Shown piece after piece: positions 1 through 13,249 of a stretch of 64,000 bases of DNA (position 1 is the first letter of the stretch; each line of letters starts with the position of its first letter). Under the pieces are notes generated by a model. The model was not told the origin of the DNA. It saw nothing but the letters and a program-made list of their open reading frames with translations, and searched no databases. The DNA is taken from the NCBI GenBank assembly GCA_027186245.1, contig CP114481.1, positions 28,551,501 to 28,615,500 of the forward strand, in the 5' to 3' direction. The translations under genes and the position numbers were made by a program. This stretch comes from Coriaria nepalensis. Taxonomy: Eukaryota; Streptophyta; Magnoliopsida; Cucurbitales; Coriariaceae.

Positions 1-283
1 ACTAATGCACACTTTCCTTGCATTGATCTTTTGCAATTTATGCAAAAAACTTGTGTTTGAAGTGCGAAAATAGAATTCGTTCGAATTGCTCTGAAATATG
101 TTATTGACTTGAAATGACTAATTCAAATAATTTTAAGGTAAACTAATGCACACTTTTTTTGCATTGATCATTTGCAAGTTATGTAAAAAACTTGTGTTTG
201 AAGTACGAAAATAGAATTCGTTCGAATTGCTTCAGAATAAATTCTTGACTTGAAATGACTCATTCAAATGATTTTAAGGCTAA

Positions 284-1650
284 ACGAATGCACTCTTTCT
301 TTGCAGTGATCAGTTGCAAGTTATGCACAAAACTTGTGTTTGAAGTGCGAACGTTCAAATTGCATCGGAATAAATTATTGACTTCAAATGACTCGTTGAA
401 ATGATTTTATGGTTAAACTAATGCACACTTTTGTTGCATTGATCTTTTGCAAGTTATGCACAAAACTTGGTTTTCTAGTGCGAAAATAGAATTCGTTCGA
501 ATTGCTTTGAAAAAAGATATTGACTTGAAATCACTCATTGAAATGATTTTAAGGTAATCTAATGCACACTTTCCTTGCGATGATCATTTGAAAGTTATGC
601 ACAAAACTTCTGTTTGAAATGTGAAAATAGAATTCGTTTGAATTGCTTTGAAATAAGATATTGACTTGAAATCACTCATTGAAATGATTTTCAGGTTAAA
701 CGAATGCACACTTTTCTTGCATTGATCATTTGCAAGTTATGTAAAAAACTTGTGTTTGAAGTGCGAAAATAGAATTCGTTCGAATTGCTTCAGAATAAAT
801 TGTTGACTTGAAATGACTCATTCAAATGATTTTCAGGCTAAACGAATGCACTCTTTCTTTGCATTGATCAGTTGCAAGTTATGCACAAAACTTGTGTTTG
901 AAGTGCGAACGTTCGAATCGCTTCGAAATAACTTATTGACTTCAAATGACTCGTTGAAATAATTTTATGGTTAAACTAATGCACACTTTTGTTGCATTGA
1001 TCTTTTGCAAGTTATCCACAAAACTTGGTTTTGAAGTGCGAAAATAGAATTCGTTCGAATTGCTTTGAAAAAATATATTGACTTGAAATCACTCATTGAA
1101 ATGATTTTAAGGTAAACTAATGCACACTTTCCTTCCAATGATCATTTGAAAGTTATGCACGAAACTTCTGTTTGAAATGTGAAAATATAATTCGTTTGAA
1201 TTGCTTCGAAATAAGATATTGACTTGAAATCACTCATTGAAATGATTTTCAGGTTAAACGAATGCACACTTTTCTTGCATTGATCATTTGCAAGTTATGT
1301 AAAAAACTTGTGTTTGAATTGCGAAAATAGAATTCGTTCGAATTGCTTCAGAATAAATTGTTGACTTGAAATGACTCATTCAAATGATTTTCAGGCTAAA
1401 CGAATGCACTCTTTCTTTGCATTGATCAGTTGCAAGTTATGCACAAAACTTGTGTTTGAAGTGCGAACGTTCGTATTGCTTCGAAATAACTTATTGACTT
1501 CAAATGACTCGTTGAAATGATTTTATGGTTAAACTAATGCACACTTTTGTTGCATTGATCTTTTGCAAGTTATGCACAAAAGTTGGTTTTGAAGTGCGAA
1601 AATAGAATTCGTTCGAATTGCTTTGGAATAAGTTATTGACTTGAAATGAC
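284..1650 (+). repeat. Higher-order repeat, 4 monomers, 558 bp
   Basis: The 9-bp-deleted monomer recurs with its deletion junction at 351, 909 and 1,467, exactly 558 bp apart, and the monomers between also match in register (monomer starts 284, 842 and 1,400). The unit is three roughly 142-bp monomers plus one 133-bp monomer. The third copy loses register after about 1,650. This is a local amplification of four-monomer blocks. Confidence 0.85.
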
Positions 1651-4559
1651 TTAATGAAATGATTTTAAGGTTAAACGAATGCACACTTTCCTTGCATTGA
1701 TAATTTGCAAGTTATGCACAAAGGTTGCGTTGAAGTGCGAAAATAGAATTCTTTCGAATTGCTTTGAAATAAGTTATTGACTTGAAATGACTCATTAAAA
1801 TGATTTTAAGGTTAGCAAATCCAGACTCTCCTTGCATTGATGTTTTGCACGTTATGCACTTAAGTTGGGTTTGTAGTACAAAAATAGAATTCGTTCAAAT
1901 TTCTGTAAAATAAGTTATTAACTTGGAATGACTCATTGAAATGATTTTAATGTTAAACAAATACACATTTTCCTTGCTATGAACACTTGAAAGTTATGCA
2001 CAAAACTTGCGTTTGAAATGCGAAAATAGAATTCGTTCGAATTGCTTCGAAATATTTTATTGACTTGAAATGACTCATTCTAATGATTTTAAGGTTAAAC
2101 TAATGCACACTTTCCTTGCAATGATCGTTTGAAAGTTATGCACAAAACTTCTGTTTGAAGTGTGAAAATAGAATTTGTTCGAATTGCTTTGAAATATGTT
2201 ATTAACTTGAAATGACTCATTCAAATGATTTTAAGGTTAAACTAATGAACACTTTCGTTGCATTGATCATTTGCAAGTTATGCACAAAACTTGTGTTTGA
2301 AGTGCGAAAATAGAATTCGTTCGAATTGCTTTGAAATATGTTATTGACTTGAAATGACTAATTCAAATGATTTTAAGGTAAACTAATGCACACTTTCCTT
2401 GCATTGTTCATTTGCACGTTATGCACAAAACTTGTGCTTGTAGTGCAAAAATAGAATTCATTTGAATTGCTTTGAAATAAGTTTTTGAGTTGAAATCACT
2501 CATTGAAATGATTTTAAGGTTAAACAAATGCACACTTTTTTGTACATTGATCATTTGCATGATATGCACAAAACATGTGTTTTAAGTGCGAAAATAGAAT
2601 TCGTTCGAATTGCGTTGAAATAAGTTATTGACTTAATATGACTCATTCCAATGATTTTAAGGTTAAACTAATGCACACTTTCCTTGCAATGATCGTTTGA
2701 AAGTTATGCACGAAACTTCTGTTTGAAGTGTGAAAATAGAATTTGTTCGAATTGCTTTGAAATATGTTATTGACTTGAAATGACTCATTCAAATGATTTT
2801 AAGGTTAAACTAATGAACACTTTCGTTGCATTGATCATTTGCAAGTTATGCACAAAACTTGTGTTTGAAGTGCGAAAATAGAATTCGTTCGAATTGCTTT
2901 GAAATATGTTATTGACTTGAAATGACTAATTCAAATGATTTTAAGGTAAACTAATGCACACTTTCCTTGCATTGTTCATTTGCACGTTATGCACAAAACT
3001 TGTGCTTGTAGTGCAAAAATAGAATTCATTTGAATTGCTTTGAAATAAGTTTTTGAGTTGAAATCACTCATTGAAATGATTTTAAGGTTAAACAAATGCA
3101 CACTTTTTTGTACATTGATCATTTGCATCATATGCACAAAACATGTGTTTTAAGTGCGAAAATAGAATTCGTTCGAATTGCATTGAAATAAGTTATTGAC
3201 TTAATATGACTCATTCCAATGATTTTAAGGTTAAATTAATGCACACTTTCCTTGCAATGACTAATTCAAATGATTTTAAGGTTAAACTAATGCACACTTT
3301 CCTTGCATTGATCTTTTGTAAGTTATACACAAAACATTTGTTTGAAGTGCGAAAATAGAATTCGTTCGAATTGCTTTAAAATAAGTTATTGACTTAATAT
3401 GACTCATTCAAATGATTTTAATGTTAAACTAATGCACACTTTTCTTGCAATGATCACTTGAAAGTTATGCACGAAACTTCTGTGTGAAGTGTGAAAATAG
3501 AATTCGGTTGAATTGCTTTGAAATAAGATATTGACTTGAAATCACTCATTCAAATGATTTTAAGATTAAACAAATGCACAATTTCCTTGCAATGATCGTT
3601 TGAAAGTTATGCACGAAACTTCTGTTTGAAGTGTGAAAATAGAATTTGTTCGAATTGCTTTGAAATATGTTAATGACTTGAAATGACTCATTCAAATGAT
3701 TTTAAGGTTAAACTAATGAACACTTTCGTTGCATTGATCATTTGCAAGTTATGCACAAAACTTGTGTGTGAAGTGCGAAAATAGAATTCGTTCGAATTGC
3801 TTTGAAATATGTTATTGACTTGAAATGACTCATTCAAATGATTTTCAGGTTAAACTAATGAACACTTTCTTTGCAATGATCATTTGAAAGTTATGCACGA
3901 AACTTCTGTTTGAAGTGTGAAAATAGAATTCGTTCGAATTGCTTCGAAATATGTTATTGACTTGAAATCACACATTCAAATGATTTTAAGGTTAAACTAA
4001 TGCACACTTACTTGCATTGATCATTTGCAAGTTATGCACAAAACTTGTGTTTGAAGCGTGAAAATAGAATTCGTTCGAATTGCTTTGAAAAAAGATATTG
4101 ACTTGAGATCACTAATTGAAATGATTTTAAGATAAACTAATGCACACTTTCCTTGCATTGATCTTTTGCAATTTATGCACAAAACTTGTGTTTGAAGTGC
4201 GAAAATAGAATTCGTTCGAATTGCTTTGAAAAAAGATATTGACTTGAGATCACTCATTGAAATGATCTTAAGGTAAACTAATGCACACTTTCCTTGCATT
4301 GATCTTTTGCAATTTATGCACAAAACTTGTGTTTGAAGTGCGAAAATAGAATTCGTTCGAATTGCTTTGAAATATGTTATTGACTTGAAATGACTCATTC
4401 AAATGATTTTAAGGTAAACTAATGCACACTTTCCTTGCATTGATCTTTTGCAAGTTATGCACAAAACTTGTGTTTGAAGTGCGAAAATAGAATTCGTTCG
4501 AATTGCTTTGAAATATGTTATTGACTTGAAATGACTAATTCAAATGATTTTAAGGTTAA

Positions 4560-5560
4560 ACTAATGCACACTTTCCTTGCATTGATCATTTGCAAGTTAT
4601 GTAAAAAACTTGTGTTTGAATTGCGAAAATAGAATTCGTTCGAATTGCTTCAGAATAAATTATTGACTTGAAATGTCTCATTCAAATGATTTTAAGGTTA
4701 AACGAATGCACTATTTCCTTGCATTGATCATTTGCAAGTTATGCACAAAACTTGTGTTTGAAGTACGAACGTTCGAATTGCTTCGGAATAAATTGACTTC
4801 AAATGACTCGTTGAAATGATTTTATGGTTAACCTAATGCACACTTTTGTTGCATTGATCTTTTGCAAATTATGCACAAAACTTGGTTTTGAAGTGCAAAA
4901 ATAGAATTCGTTCGAATTGGTTTGAAATAAGTTATTGACTTGAAATGACATAATGAAATGATTTTAAGGTTAAACGAATGCACACTTTCCTTGCATTGAT
5001 CATTTGCATGTTATGCACAAAGGTTGCGTTGAAGTGCGAAAATAGAATTCTTTCAAATTGCTTTGAAATAAGTTATTGACTTGAAATCACTCATTGAAAT
5101 GATTTTCAGGTTAAACAAATGCACACATTTCTTGCATTGATCATTTGCAAGTTATGTAAAAAACTTGTGTTTGAATTGCGAAAATAGAATTCGTTCGAAT
5201 TGGTTCAGAATAAATTATTGACTTGAAATGACTCATTCAAATGATTTTAAGGTTAAACGAATGCACTCTTTCCTTGCATTGATCATTTGCAAGTTATGCA
5301 CAAAACTTGTGTTTGAAGTACGAACGTTCGAATTGCTTCGGAATAAATTGACTTCAAATGACTCGTTGAAATGATTTTATGGTTAACCTAATGCACACTT
5401 TTGTTGCATTGATCTTTTGCAAATTATGCACAAAACTTGGTTTTGAAGTGCAAAAATAGAATTCGTTCGAATTGGTTTGAAATAAGTTATTGACTTGAAA
5501 TGACATAATGAAATGATTTTAAGGTTAAACGAATGCACACTTTCCTTGCATTGATCATTT
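4560..5560 (+). repeat. Second short higher-order block, 555-bp spacing
   Basis: The 9-bp-deleted monomer appears at 4,769 and 5,324 (555 bp apart). The monomers on each side match between the two copies, including a shared further shortening just after the deleted monomer. It is a two-copy tandem duplication of a four-monomer block, separate from the 558-bp block at the left end. Confidence 0.75.
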
Positions 5561-7392
5561 GCATGTTATGCACAAAGGTTGCGTTGAAGTGCGAAAATAG
5601 AATTCTTTCGAATTGCTTTGAAATAAGTTATTGACTTGAAATGACTCATTAAAATGATTTTAAGGTTAGCAAATGCAGACTCTCCTTGCATTGATCTTTT
5701 GCACGTTATGCACTTAAGTTGTGTTTGTAGTGCAAAAATAGAATTCGTTCGAATTTCTTTCAAATAAGTTATTAACTTGAAATGACTCATTGAAATGATT
5801 TTAAGGTTAAACAGATACACATTTTCCTTGCAATGATCACTTGAATGTTATGCACAAAACTTGCGTTTGAAATGCAAAAATAGAATTCGTTCGAATTGCT
5901 TCGAAATATTTTATTGACTTGAAATGACTCATTCAAATGATTTTAGGGTTAAACTAATGAACACTTTCCTTGCAATGATCATTCGAAAGTTATGCACGAA
6001 ACTTCTGTTTGACGTGTGAAAATAGAATTCGTTCGAATTGTTTTCAAATATGTTATTGACTTGAAATGACTCATTCAAATGATTTTAAGGTTAAAATAAT
6101 GCACACTTTCCTTGGATTGATCATTTGCAAGTTATGCACAAAACTTGTGTTTAAAGTTTAAAAATAGAATTCGTTTGAATTGCTTTGGAAAAAGATATTG
6201 ACTTGAAATCACTCATTGAAATGATTTTAAGGTAAACTAATGCACACTTTCCTTGCATTGATCTTTTGCAATTTATGCACAAAACTTGTGTTTGAAGTGC
6301 GAAAATAGAATTCGTTCGAATTTCTTTGGAAAAAGATATTGACTCGAAATCACTCATTGAAATGATTTTAAGGTAAATTCGCGAACACTTTCCTTGCATT
6401 AATCTTTTGTAAATTATGCACAAAACTTGTGTTTGAAATGCGAAAATAGAATTCGTTCGAATTGCTTTGAAATATGTTATTGACTTGAAATGACTCATTC
6501 AAATGATTTTAGGGTTAAACTAATGAACACTTACCTTGCAATGATCATTCGAAAGTTATGCACGAAACTTCTGTTTGGAGTGTGAAAATGGAATTCTTTC
6601 GAATTGCTTTCAAATATGTTATTGACTTGAAATGACTCATTCAAATGATTTTAAGGTTAAAATAATGCACCTATTCCTTGTATTGATCATTTGCAAGTTA
6701 TGCACAAAACTTGTGTCCAAGTGCGAAAATAGAATTCGTTCGAATTGCGTTGGAAAAAGATATTCACTTGAAATCACTCATTGAAATGATTTTAAGGTAA
6801 ACTAATGCACACTTTCCTTGCATTGATCTTTTGTAAGTTATGCACAAAACTTGTGTTTGAAGTGCGAAAATAGAATTCGTTCGAATTGCTTTGAAATATG
6901 TTATTGACTTGAAATGACTCATTCAAATGATTTTAAGGTTAAACTAATGAACACTTTCCTTGCAATGATCATTCAGAAGTTATGCACGAAACTTCTGTTT
7001 GAAGTGTGAAAATAGAATTCGTTCGAATTGCTTCGAAATATGTTATTGACTTGAAATCACACATTCAAATGATTTTAAGGTTAAACTAATGCACACTTAC
7101 TTGCATTGATCATTTGCAAGTTATGCACAAAACTTGTGTTCGAAGTGCGAAAATAGAATTCGTTCGAATTGCTTTGAAAAAAGATATTGACTCGAAATCA
7201 CTCATTGAAATGATTTTAAGGTAAACTAATGCACACTTTCCTTGCATTGATCTTTTGCAAGTTATGCACAAAACTTGTGTTTGAAGTGCGAAAATAGAAT
7301 TCGTTCCCATTGCTTTGAAATATGTTATTGACTTGGAATGACTAATTCAAATGATTTTAAGGTTAAACTAACGCACACTTTCCTTGCAATGA

Positions 7393-7920
7393 GCTTTAGG
7401 TGGGTTTGACCCATTATTTCCTTATTTGGTATAAGAAAACCTAATGGTATTAGGAAAGTTGAGACCTAATGTTGCCCCATTAGGTGGCCAAAAATCAAAA
7501 GGTTTTACTTGCCTCTTAGCCCAAATCCCTAGTGTGAGATAGTGAGACTTTCCTTTTACTTGCCACGAGCTCTTTAAATTATGTAATGAATTTTAGAGTA
7601 AGAAATCAACCAAGCAAACTGAATTGCGTGGATTACGATTATAGGGTAACACTTAGGCACCTTAATCTTCCTATTGAAATCGGCCATGATGAAGAAGTAA
7701 GAAGATTCATTTGGTTCTGTATTAAGATTAATAAGTTTTTTTAGATCTTAATCATTTACTTTCCTGGAAATTGTTTCTGCTTTTCATTAAATATATATTT
7801 GATATATGTTTGTATGATTTATTTTGGTGTATGCCTATCAATTTAATCCTTATTTAGGATAGATCTGAAATTTTTTAAACTATCTCTTCAACTTGTGGAT
7901 TATTTGTAGACTAACATGGT
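7393..7920 (+). mobile_element. LTR family X, 3' half (+), truncated by satellite
   Basis: Collinear with 23,170-23,704 in the same orientation: shared stretches include AATCCCTAGTGTGAGA, a GAGCTCTTT segment, TGGATTACG, CTTCCTATT, GGCCATGATGA, TTTGATATATGTTTGTATGAT and a TTTAGGAT segment near the end. It ends at about 7,915 with GACTAACA. No coding sequence is seen. The left part of the LTR is missing and satellite begins directly, so this is a break inside the LTR. I infer an LTR from the repeated, non-coding nature and the terminal CA. The family name is unknown. Confidence 0.65.
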
Positions 7921-7924
7921 CGCC

Positions 7925-8850
7925 TCTTTGCCACCAAGATAGGCCGCTCCAGTGCAGTAGATGGTTGATCGAGATCAACTATACAGTATTATATAGGATA
8001 TCTATGGTCCTGCCACTTTAGCTCATGTACCATAAGCTGTATCTCAAAGAGATCGACCAAGAACCTTTCCCTCTTGGATATTGGGTTCCAAATTTCACCC
8101 TGTTTTCAAGAGATGACCCATATTAGTCAACTGTGGAACACATCAACAACTTTAAAGTTCAATGCGGTAAGGCTGGTGGAAACAATAGGCTACCAATCTA
8201 ACTATTACCAACTCATTAATTTGGTAGGTTTTCGCCTAGTATATCGTGCTGCTGCCCAACTCAATAAGGACTTGGCAGGATATAGAGCAACACTTTCATA
8301 CCTAATTTTCATTGCTGTTAGCCAGAAGTTATAATGGCTAACCTGTCTCGACTATCCTAAAGGAACCAATGCCATCTGGCTCTGCTAAGATAGGAGTTTG
8401 CCAAACTTGCCATAAATTGTATGGACATCTAGCCTTGAGACGGTCAAGAGGTATCCTCATGAGAAGGACAAAGTCGACTCCTTCGAGGCAAGTTGAATGT
8501 TTGACATTTTGTTTAAGAACAAGAAGTTGAAGATCCCGCTTGACCATAGGCTTCCATTGATCAACGAGTTATGAGGTTAGGATTATTGCAAATTTCATAA
8601 TTCTTATTATCATTGGACGAGCTATTGTCTAGTACTGCAACAGCATATGCAAGAAAGAATGGACAAAGGACTCATAAGTTTTGGGGATATACACACCATG
8701 GGAGTCGATTCCAATCCTTTCCTTGCTACAACTAATGCAATCATGGCCGATTTTAGGTATTGTCTTAGCAAAACGACTCGATGGGTCAGGCACTATCGAT
8801 CGCCTACCGACTGTTCAAAGGCTATTGTGGTGAACTTGCGATAAAGTACT
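7925..8850 (+). pseudogene. Tat-lineage Ty3/gypsy gag remnant (element T1)
   Basis: Degenerate gag of a Tat-lineage retrotransposon, once the RNA-packaging capsid and nucleocapsid polyprotein. At about 8,170-8,420 pieces match the plant retrotransposon gag domain, including LPNSIRTWQD followed by MANLSRLS, in different frames. At about 8,470-8,845 one frame gives DSFEAS, MFDILFK, a zinc-knuckle-like C-K-F-H...H...C pattern (C-x2-H-x4-H-x4-C) and then MGVDSNPF, which is the C-terminal gag signature of this lineage. Stops and frame changes are frequent, so no functional protein is expected. The matching protease-pol region resumes at 11,460 after an LTR insertion, so the two parts are one element. 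Confidence 0.72.
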
Positions 8851-8952
8851 ACAACACTTGACCAAAGGCCTTGCCAGGTCAGTATGACTATTGATTGGCC
8901 GAGTTGTCCACCCGATCGACCACTCTTATGCTCTTGTTGCCAATCATGTATG

Positions 8953-11430
8953 TGTAATACCCGGTTACTGTTGGTATAGGAAATGCATTCCTATGTAAAG
9001 TGACTGTATAAATATATGTACAACTTGAGTATAATACCCGGACAGTGCTGGTCAGTTTGGGCATAAGAAATTAATTCTTAAGTTAGCAATATAAGTATAT
9101 GTATAGTTTTAATGTTATCAATACTTAAGCTAACTGACTATGTAGATTAAGTAAGTTGGCATACGTTGGTTTTCATGAATCCTTTAGTCTAGGATATTAT
9201 GATGGTATAATATTATGATATAGTATAATAGTATATTAAATTTCTACAGTTATTAGTATAATAAGGATTATATTATAACTACACAGTGTAAATTAAAGTA
9301 GAAGAGGGAGTGGGCTTTCCCAGCTTACCTTTTTTCTTTCCAATCGATGAAGATAGGCTTTGATGAATAAATATATGATGTAGATAAGCTAGTCACCACC
9401 TAGAGAAAAATCAGGAACTGCCTGGTATCAACTACTAAAGTAGAAAATAATGTTCCCTCTTAATACCGTATCGTGCTAGTTAGCAAATTCTTGAACATTT
9501 TGTTAGTTACTAAGAAAAATTGAGTGAAGCTCATAATCCATTTCTTTTTTCATAATCTGAAATCCTAGAAAGTGAAGGTGAAAGCAGGATTCTAAAGTGC
9601 ACATACCATGATTCTAATCCTATGCAATACGAAATAGAGCATACCAGTCAAGGATGATTTATGGTAAGAACCTTCTCTGTTCGTACAACTGAAATCATTA
9701 GTTTCTTGATAATAGGTCAAAAATAAGAGTGGGATCTGTGAAGTATAAGAAATCAACTTGAGATTGAGAACTCAGTCATGCTTTTGTCTTTCTAGACCGA
9801 GAACTGAGTCTGGACTAGGAATTCAGACCGAGGGATAGTATATGAGAACTCGATCTAGGAAATACGAAAGATCCTAGGCTTGGATCGGGAACCCAGATCA
9901 AGAGACATTATATTAGGTCACGGGAAAGAAAATGCAAAACCTCGGTCTGGGAAGAAAAAGTACTTGGTCTAGGAAGAGTACTCGATCCGGAAGTACTTTT
10001 GACATGTTATGTACAGGTCTACGGGATTGATGGCTCAATGCCTTGACGCCCTTGATGCCTTAAAAAAAAAGTCTACAAGGTTGATGGGTCGACATGATCA
10101 ATGGCTCAACACCTCAACCTACTCAATGCCTTAAAACCTCGGAATAAGTCTACTAGGTCGATGGGTCAATGGTCGACACACTTGATGCCTCCAATTTGAA
10201 AAATCCTACATAGGGTCGACGGGTCTATGGATCTACGGAATAAAGTTTGCTAAAATAGCAACACAAACTTAAATTAAACTACCTAAAGTTATGATTAGGA
10301 CTCGAAAGAGAGATATGAGTGTAGTTTAACAATTTTAGTTAATTGAATTACCTTAGACATCTTTATTGATTGTGTTGTCCCTCTTTGCATGTTTTGATGT
10401 CTAGAACCATTAGAGGAGCACCATTCCTCCCCATCTAGAGTTTGAACAGTGTAGAGCTAGCAAAGGCTTAAATGTGACTAGTAATTATAGCTTGTTAGTT
10501 TTTCAATGATTTTGAGTATTCTAAAAGGTGCTTATGTGATTCAACGGCCTTTTTTTTTTGGCCTTTGTTATATATACTGATTTTTGAAATGCATTTGAAT
10601 TGAAATGATGTTTTCAATGGATACATACTGCATTATGAAAATTCTTCAATTGAAATAAGAATTACATGAGTATATGCCATATGTATGGTAGGTGATGTTT
10701 TATTTGAATTGAAGTGCATGAAGTTTTGCATTTATGAATCCTTAGTGGGAGCAAAGTGCCACGAGGGCCACCTCTTGAATTGTTAGTGGGAGCAAAGTGC
10801 AATGGGGGCCACCTTTTGAATACTTAGTGGGAGCAGAGTGTCACGGGGGCCATATCTTGATTCCTGCACTCATGTTGATTTCATGAATTGATATAGATCC
10901 CCTGATTTTGGTTTTGATGATGTTTCTATTTGTGAAACAAGTATGAGTATGTTCAAAGTATATGTTTAAGAATTGAATTGCAAATGATATGTTTATTGTT
11001 TTTAATGAAAGTATGCACAGCTACCCTATTTTATGAAAAAAAAAGGGGTTTCGAGACAATTTTAATGAATCTGTCATTACTATTTCGCTCACTGAGTATT
11101 GTACTCACCCCTCATTTTTATTGTAAACATTTTCAGATTAGAGAAGGTAGAGCCTTTCTGAATTTTTCTTGTCGATCGCATAGCTACTTTTTGATAAATT
11201 TCCCATCTAGTGGACTGCATTTCGATGTACATTTAGATCTTCTACTGTATATTTGGATAGATAATGTAAGATATACTAGATATTAAAAAAATGTAAATAT
11301 ATAAGCATTTTTTATTCCTCTGCTGCATTTAGCACATATTCTGTGTAATAGGGCCTGTTTGGACTGTAAGGAACAATTTTTGATGAATGGAAAAGAATTT
11401 TGAGTTTACACATATTTTAATCAATGAAAG
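8953..11430 (+). mobile_element. Del/Tekay-like LTR (+) splitting Tat element T1
   Basis: Non-coding 2.4-2.5 kb starting TGTAATACCCGG at 8,953, the usual start of Del/Tekay-type plant LTRs. A second, diverged copy of the start (TATAATACCCGG) lies near 9,030, suggesting a tandem duplication of about 78 bp. Internal degenerate short repeats lie at about 9,780-9,990 (variants of CTCGATC/GGTCTAGG) and 10,010-10,230 (variants of GGTCGATGGGTC/CTCAATGCCTT). A TACTCACC segment is followed by a pyrimidine-rich CATTTTCAG near 11,140, typical of this LTR group. The second repeat block resembles the minus strand of 33,290-33,520 in the LTR at 31.9-34.1 kb. The right edge is uncertain by about 50 bp and I found no target-site duplication. 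Confidence 0.6.
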
Positions 11431-11459
11431 TAAGTAAGTAAGAGGCTAGTGAGTATCAT

Positions 11460-12400
11460 GTGACCAAAGATTCCTCATATACGGATCTTGGATATCTTCG
11501 ATTATGTACTTCTCATGTCGGTCATGAATTCAGTAAATTGGGTCATGACAGTATGCCTCAAATTGATGTTTACAGTCGATGTGATTGGAGAGACATTGAC
11601 TCAATTAGTCTGCCAGATGATTACCATTTTGATTGGTCGAGCATCCAAACAACGAGTCTTTTACTCAAAGATCCATCGGCCATCCTAAAGAGGCAAAAGA
11701 TGATCGTTCTCTTAAGGTCGATCTATTAGTTTGGAAATGGAAAGAGCACCCAAAATTCCTATGAGGAAATTGGCATACTCATAAATGCTAGGAACAATGG
11801 CTGAAATAGGTCACTCGGAGGGAATAAGCAGTCAAAGATAGCCAAAATAGAAACTTGTCTAGGAGTGTATCATAATCATAACTCATGACCCTGGATATCA
11901 TCCTCAATGACCTACTCGATAGAGCGCTAATATAGTCTCTCTGCCAGAAATCGTGCCCAGCTAATCAGTTGACCAAGGTGAAATTGATGCCCTTAATATG
12001 GCTAAGAATATAGCTAATCAGATGGCCTCTCAAATGCCAGATCTCAAAGCCAACTTCACTCTAGGAGTGTTAGAGGCATTCTTAGATAGAGTTGATTCCT
12101 TGTACGAAGAGGAATCGATCACTTTGTTGATGGAGCCGAGTCCTGAAAAGTGTAATAGGCCAAATCTCGAGGCGGCTCCAGCGTTGGCACTGAGTGGTGA
12201 AGTAATTGTCATTTTTATTCCCATTCGACTAAAGTGCAATGCGATCACTTCTTCGATGGACTTTCAAGATGAATAAAATCCTACTAAAAGAAGCCAATGT
12301 GAACAAGGATGAAACAATTGTCCTAGAGATACCAGCTCCACCACGACCATATGAAGTTGTTAGTTCATTTGAAGTAGTAGTAGAGGCCGATGGCTCAGAA
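11460..12400 (+). pseudogene. Tat T1 gag-pro linker region, degenerate
   Basis: This stretch lies between the LTR insertion and the protease. Open segments exist at 11,460-11,729, 11,998-12,276 and 12,239-12,460, but each breaks off and I cannot assign a domain with confidence. The end (frame at 12,370-12,440, reading into SYHIKPLY) runs directly into the protease domain of the same element, so by position this is the linker region upstream of protease. It could include further gag sequence. Confidence 0.45.
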
Positions 12401-12850
12401 AACGTTATCTTCAAAAGTCATTTGTTAAGATGTCCTATCACATCAAACCACTCTACATGAAAGACTATCTAGAAGGAGTACCAATCATTCGAACTCTGAT
12501 TGATAATAGGGCACTGGTTAACATCTTACATGCTTGATGACTAAAGTTCCAATCGAGGACTTAATTCAAATAGAGGCAACCTTTGTTGATTTCTTCAAAA
12601 GCATGAGAAAGGTATGAGGGCCCCTATTATTAGAAATGAGGGTTGGAAAAAAGTTATCATTGGCCACTTTCTTTATCGTTGACATGACTTTCTTATAATG
12701 TCTTGTTCGGGAGAGATTGGATTCATTCCCATTGTCACATACTTTGCTATTTTGGAAAGGGGATATGGTAGAAATAGTCAAAGCCGAAGGAAGTCCCTTC
12801 ATGGAAAATTCTCTTATGATATAGGCCATTTTTTTACAGCAAGAGTATTG
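12400..12850 (+). pseudogene. Tat T1 aspartic protease (retropepsin) remnant
   Basis: Retropepsin domain of the Tat polyprotein. After HIKPLYM the reading gives a TLIDN-R-ALVNIL segment near 12,500. The catalytic aspartate is visible, but the glycine expected in the D-S/T/N-G triad is arginine. A second conserved region (VRERLDS, then FWKGDMVEIVKAEGSPF) follows near 12,700-12,800 in another frame, matching the end of the domain. Frameshifts and stops separate the pieces, so the enzyme is dead. It joins collinearly to the reverse transcriptase downstream. Confidence 0.68.
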
Positions 12851-13249
12851 ATCCCATCAAAGTGATCAAGGCAAATGGTAAATCAATTAGAGTTGCCCCA
12901 ACTTCCAAGTTGGCTGAGGTCGAATTACCTAATGAGAAATCCGCTAATCAAGCGTAAGCTCTCTACCCTTTTCAGCTAAACCCGAAAGAACTAAGGATCT
13001 AGGAGAGATCATGATAGGCAGCCACAGTAATCGTTAAGAAGAAATATTTGGCCTGACAGATAGAGGAATATCTCAACTGCCGAATAGAGGAGCCGAATGA
13101 AGGCCTAACTATGGATCAGCTAGACCTGGCCCCAGCTAAGTTAGATGATCTTAAGGCTGATGTACGAGACCCATTGATAGAAATGAATCTAGGGTTAGCA
13201 TAAAATACTCAGCCGATCTATATTAGTAGCATTCTTTCTGTACAAATGC

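Larger units (their letters stand above)
1..7392 (+). repeat. Left satellite array, 141-142 bp monomer, about 52 copies
   Basis: Uninterrupted head-to-tail array. Successive copies of the monomer start begin at 1, 142, 284 and 417, giving periods of 141, 142 and 133 bp. A typical monomer runs from TGCACACTTTCCTTGCATTG through a GAATTC (EcoRI) site followed at once by TTCGAA to a conserved TGATTTTAAGGTTAAAC. A short 133-bp variant lacks exactly 9 bp, which removes the EcoRI site. Neighbouring monomers differ by point changes, and whole groups of monomers repeat (see the higher-order entries). The array stops inside a monomer at about 7,392, where LTR-like sequence begins. Minus-strand ORFs here are a by-product of 141-bp (47-codon) monomers and are not genes. 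The family is not one I can name. A role at a centromere is inference. Confidence 0.97.

Noticed and set aside
4021..7310. Minus-strand ORFs of 66-125 codons with repeated RTNSIFALQTQ-type peptides in the left array
   Set aside because: They are translations of 141-bp satellite monomers (47 codons each, so frame is kept across copies). The reading drifts with 142-bp monomers, has no start context or domain, and appears wherever the monomer does.
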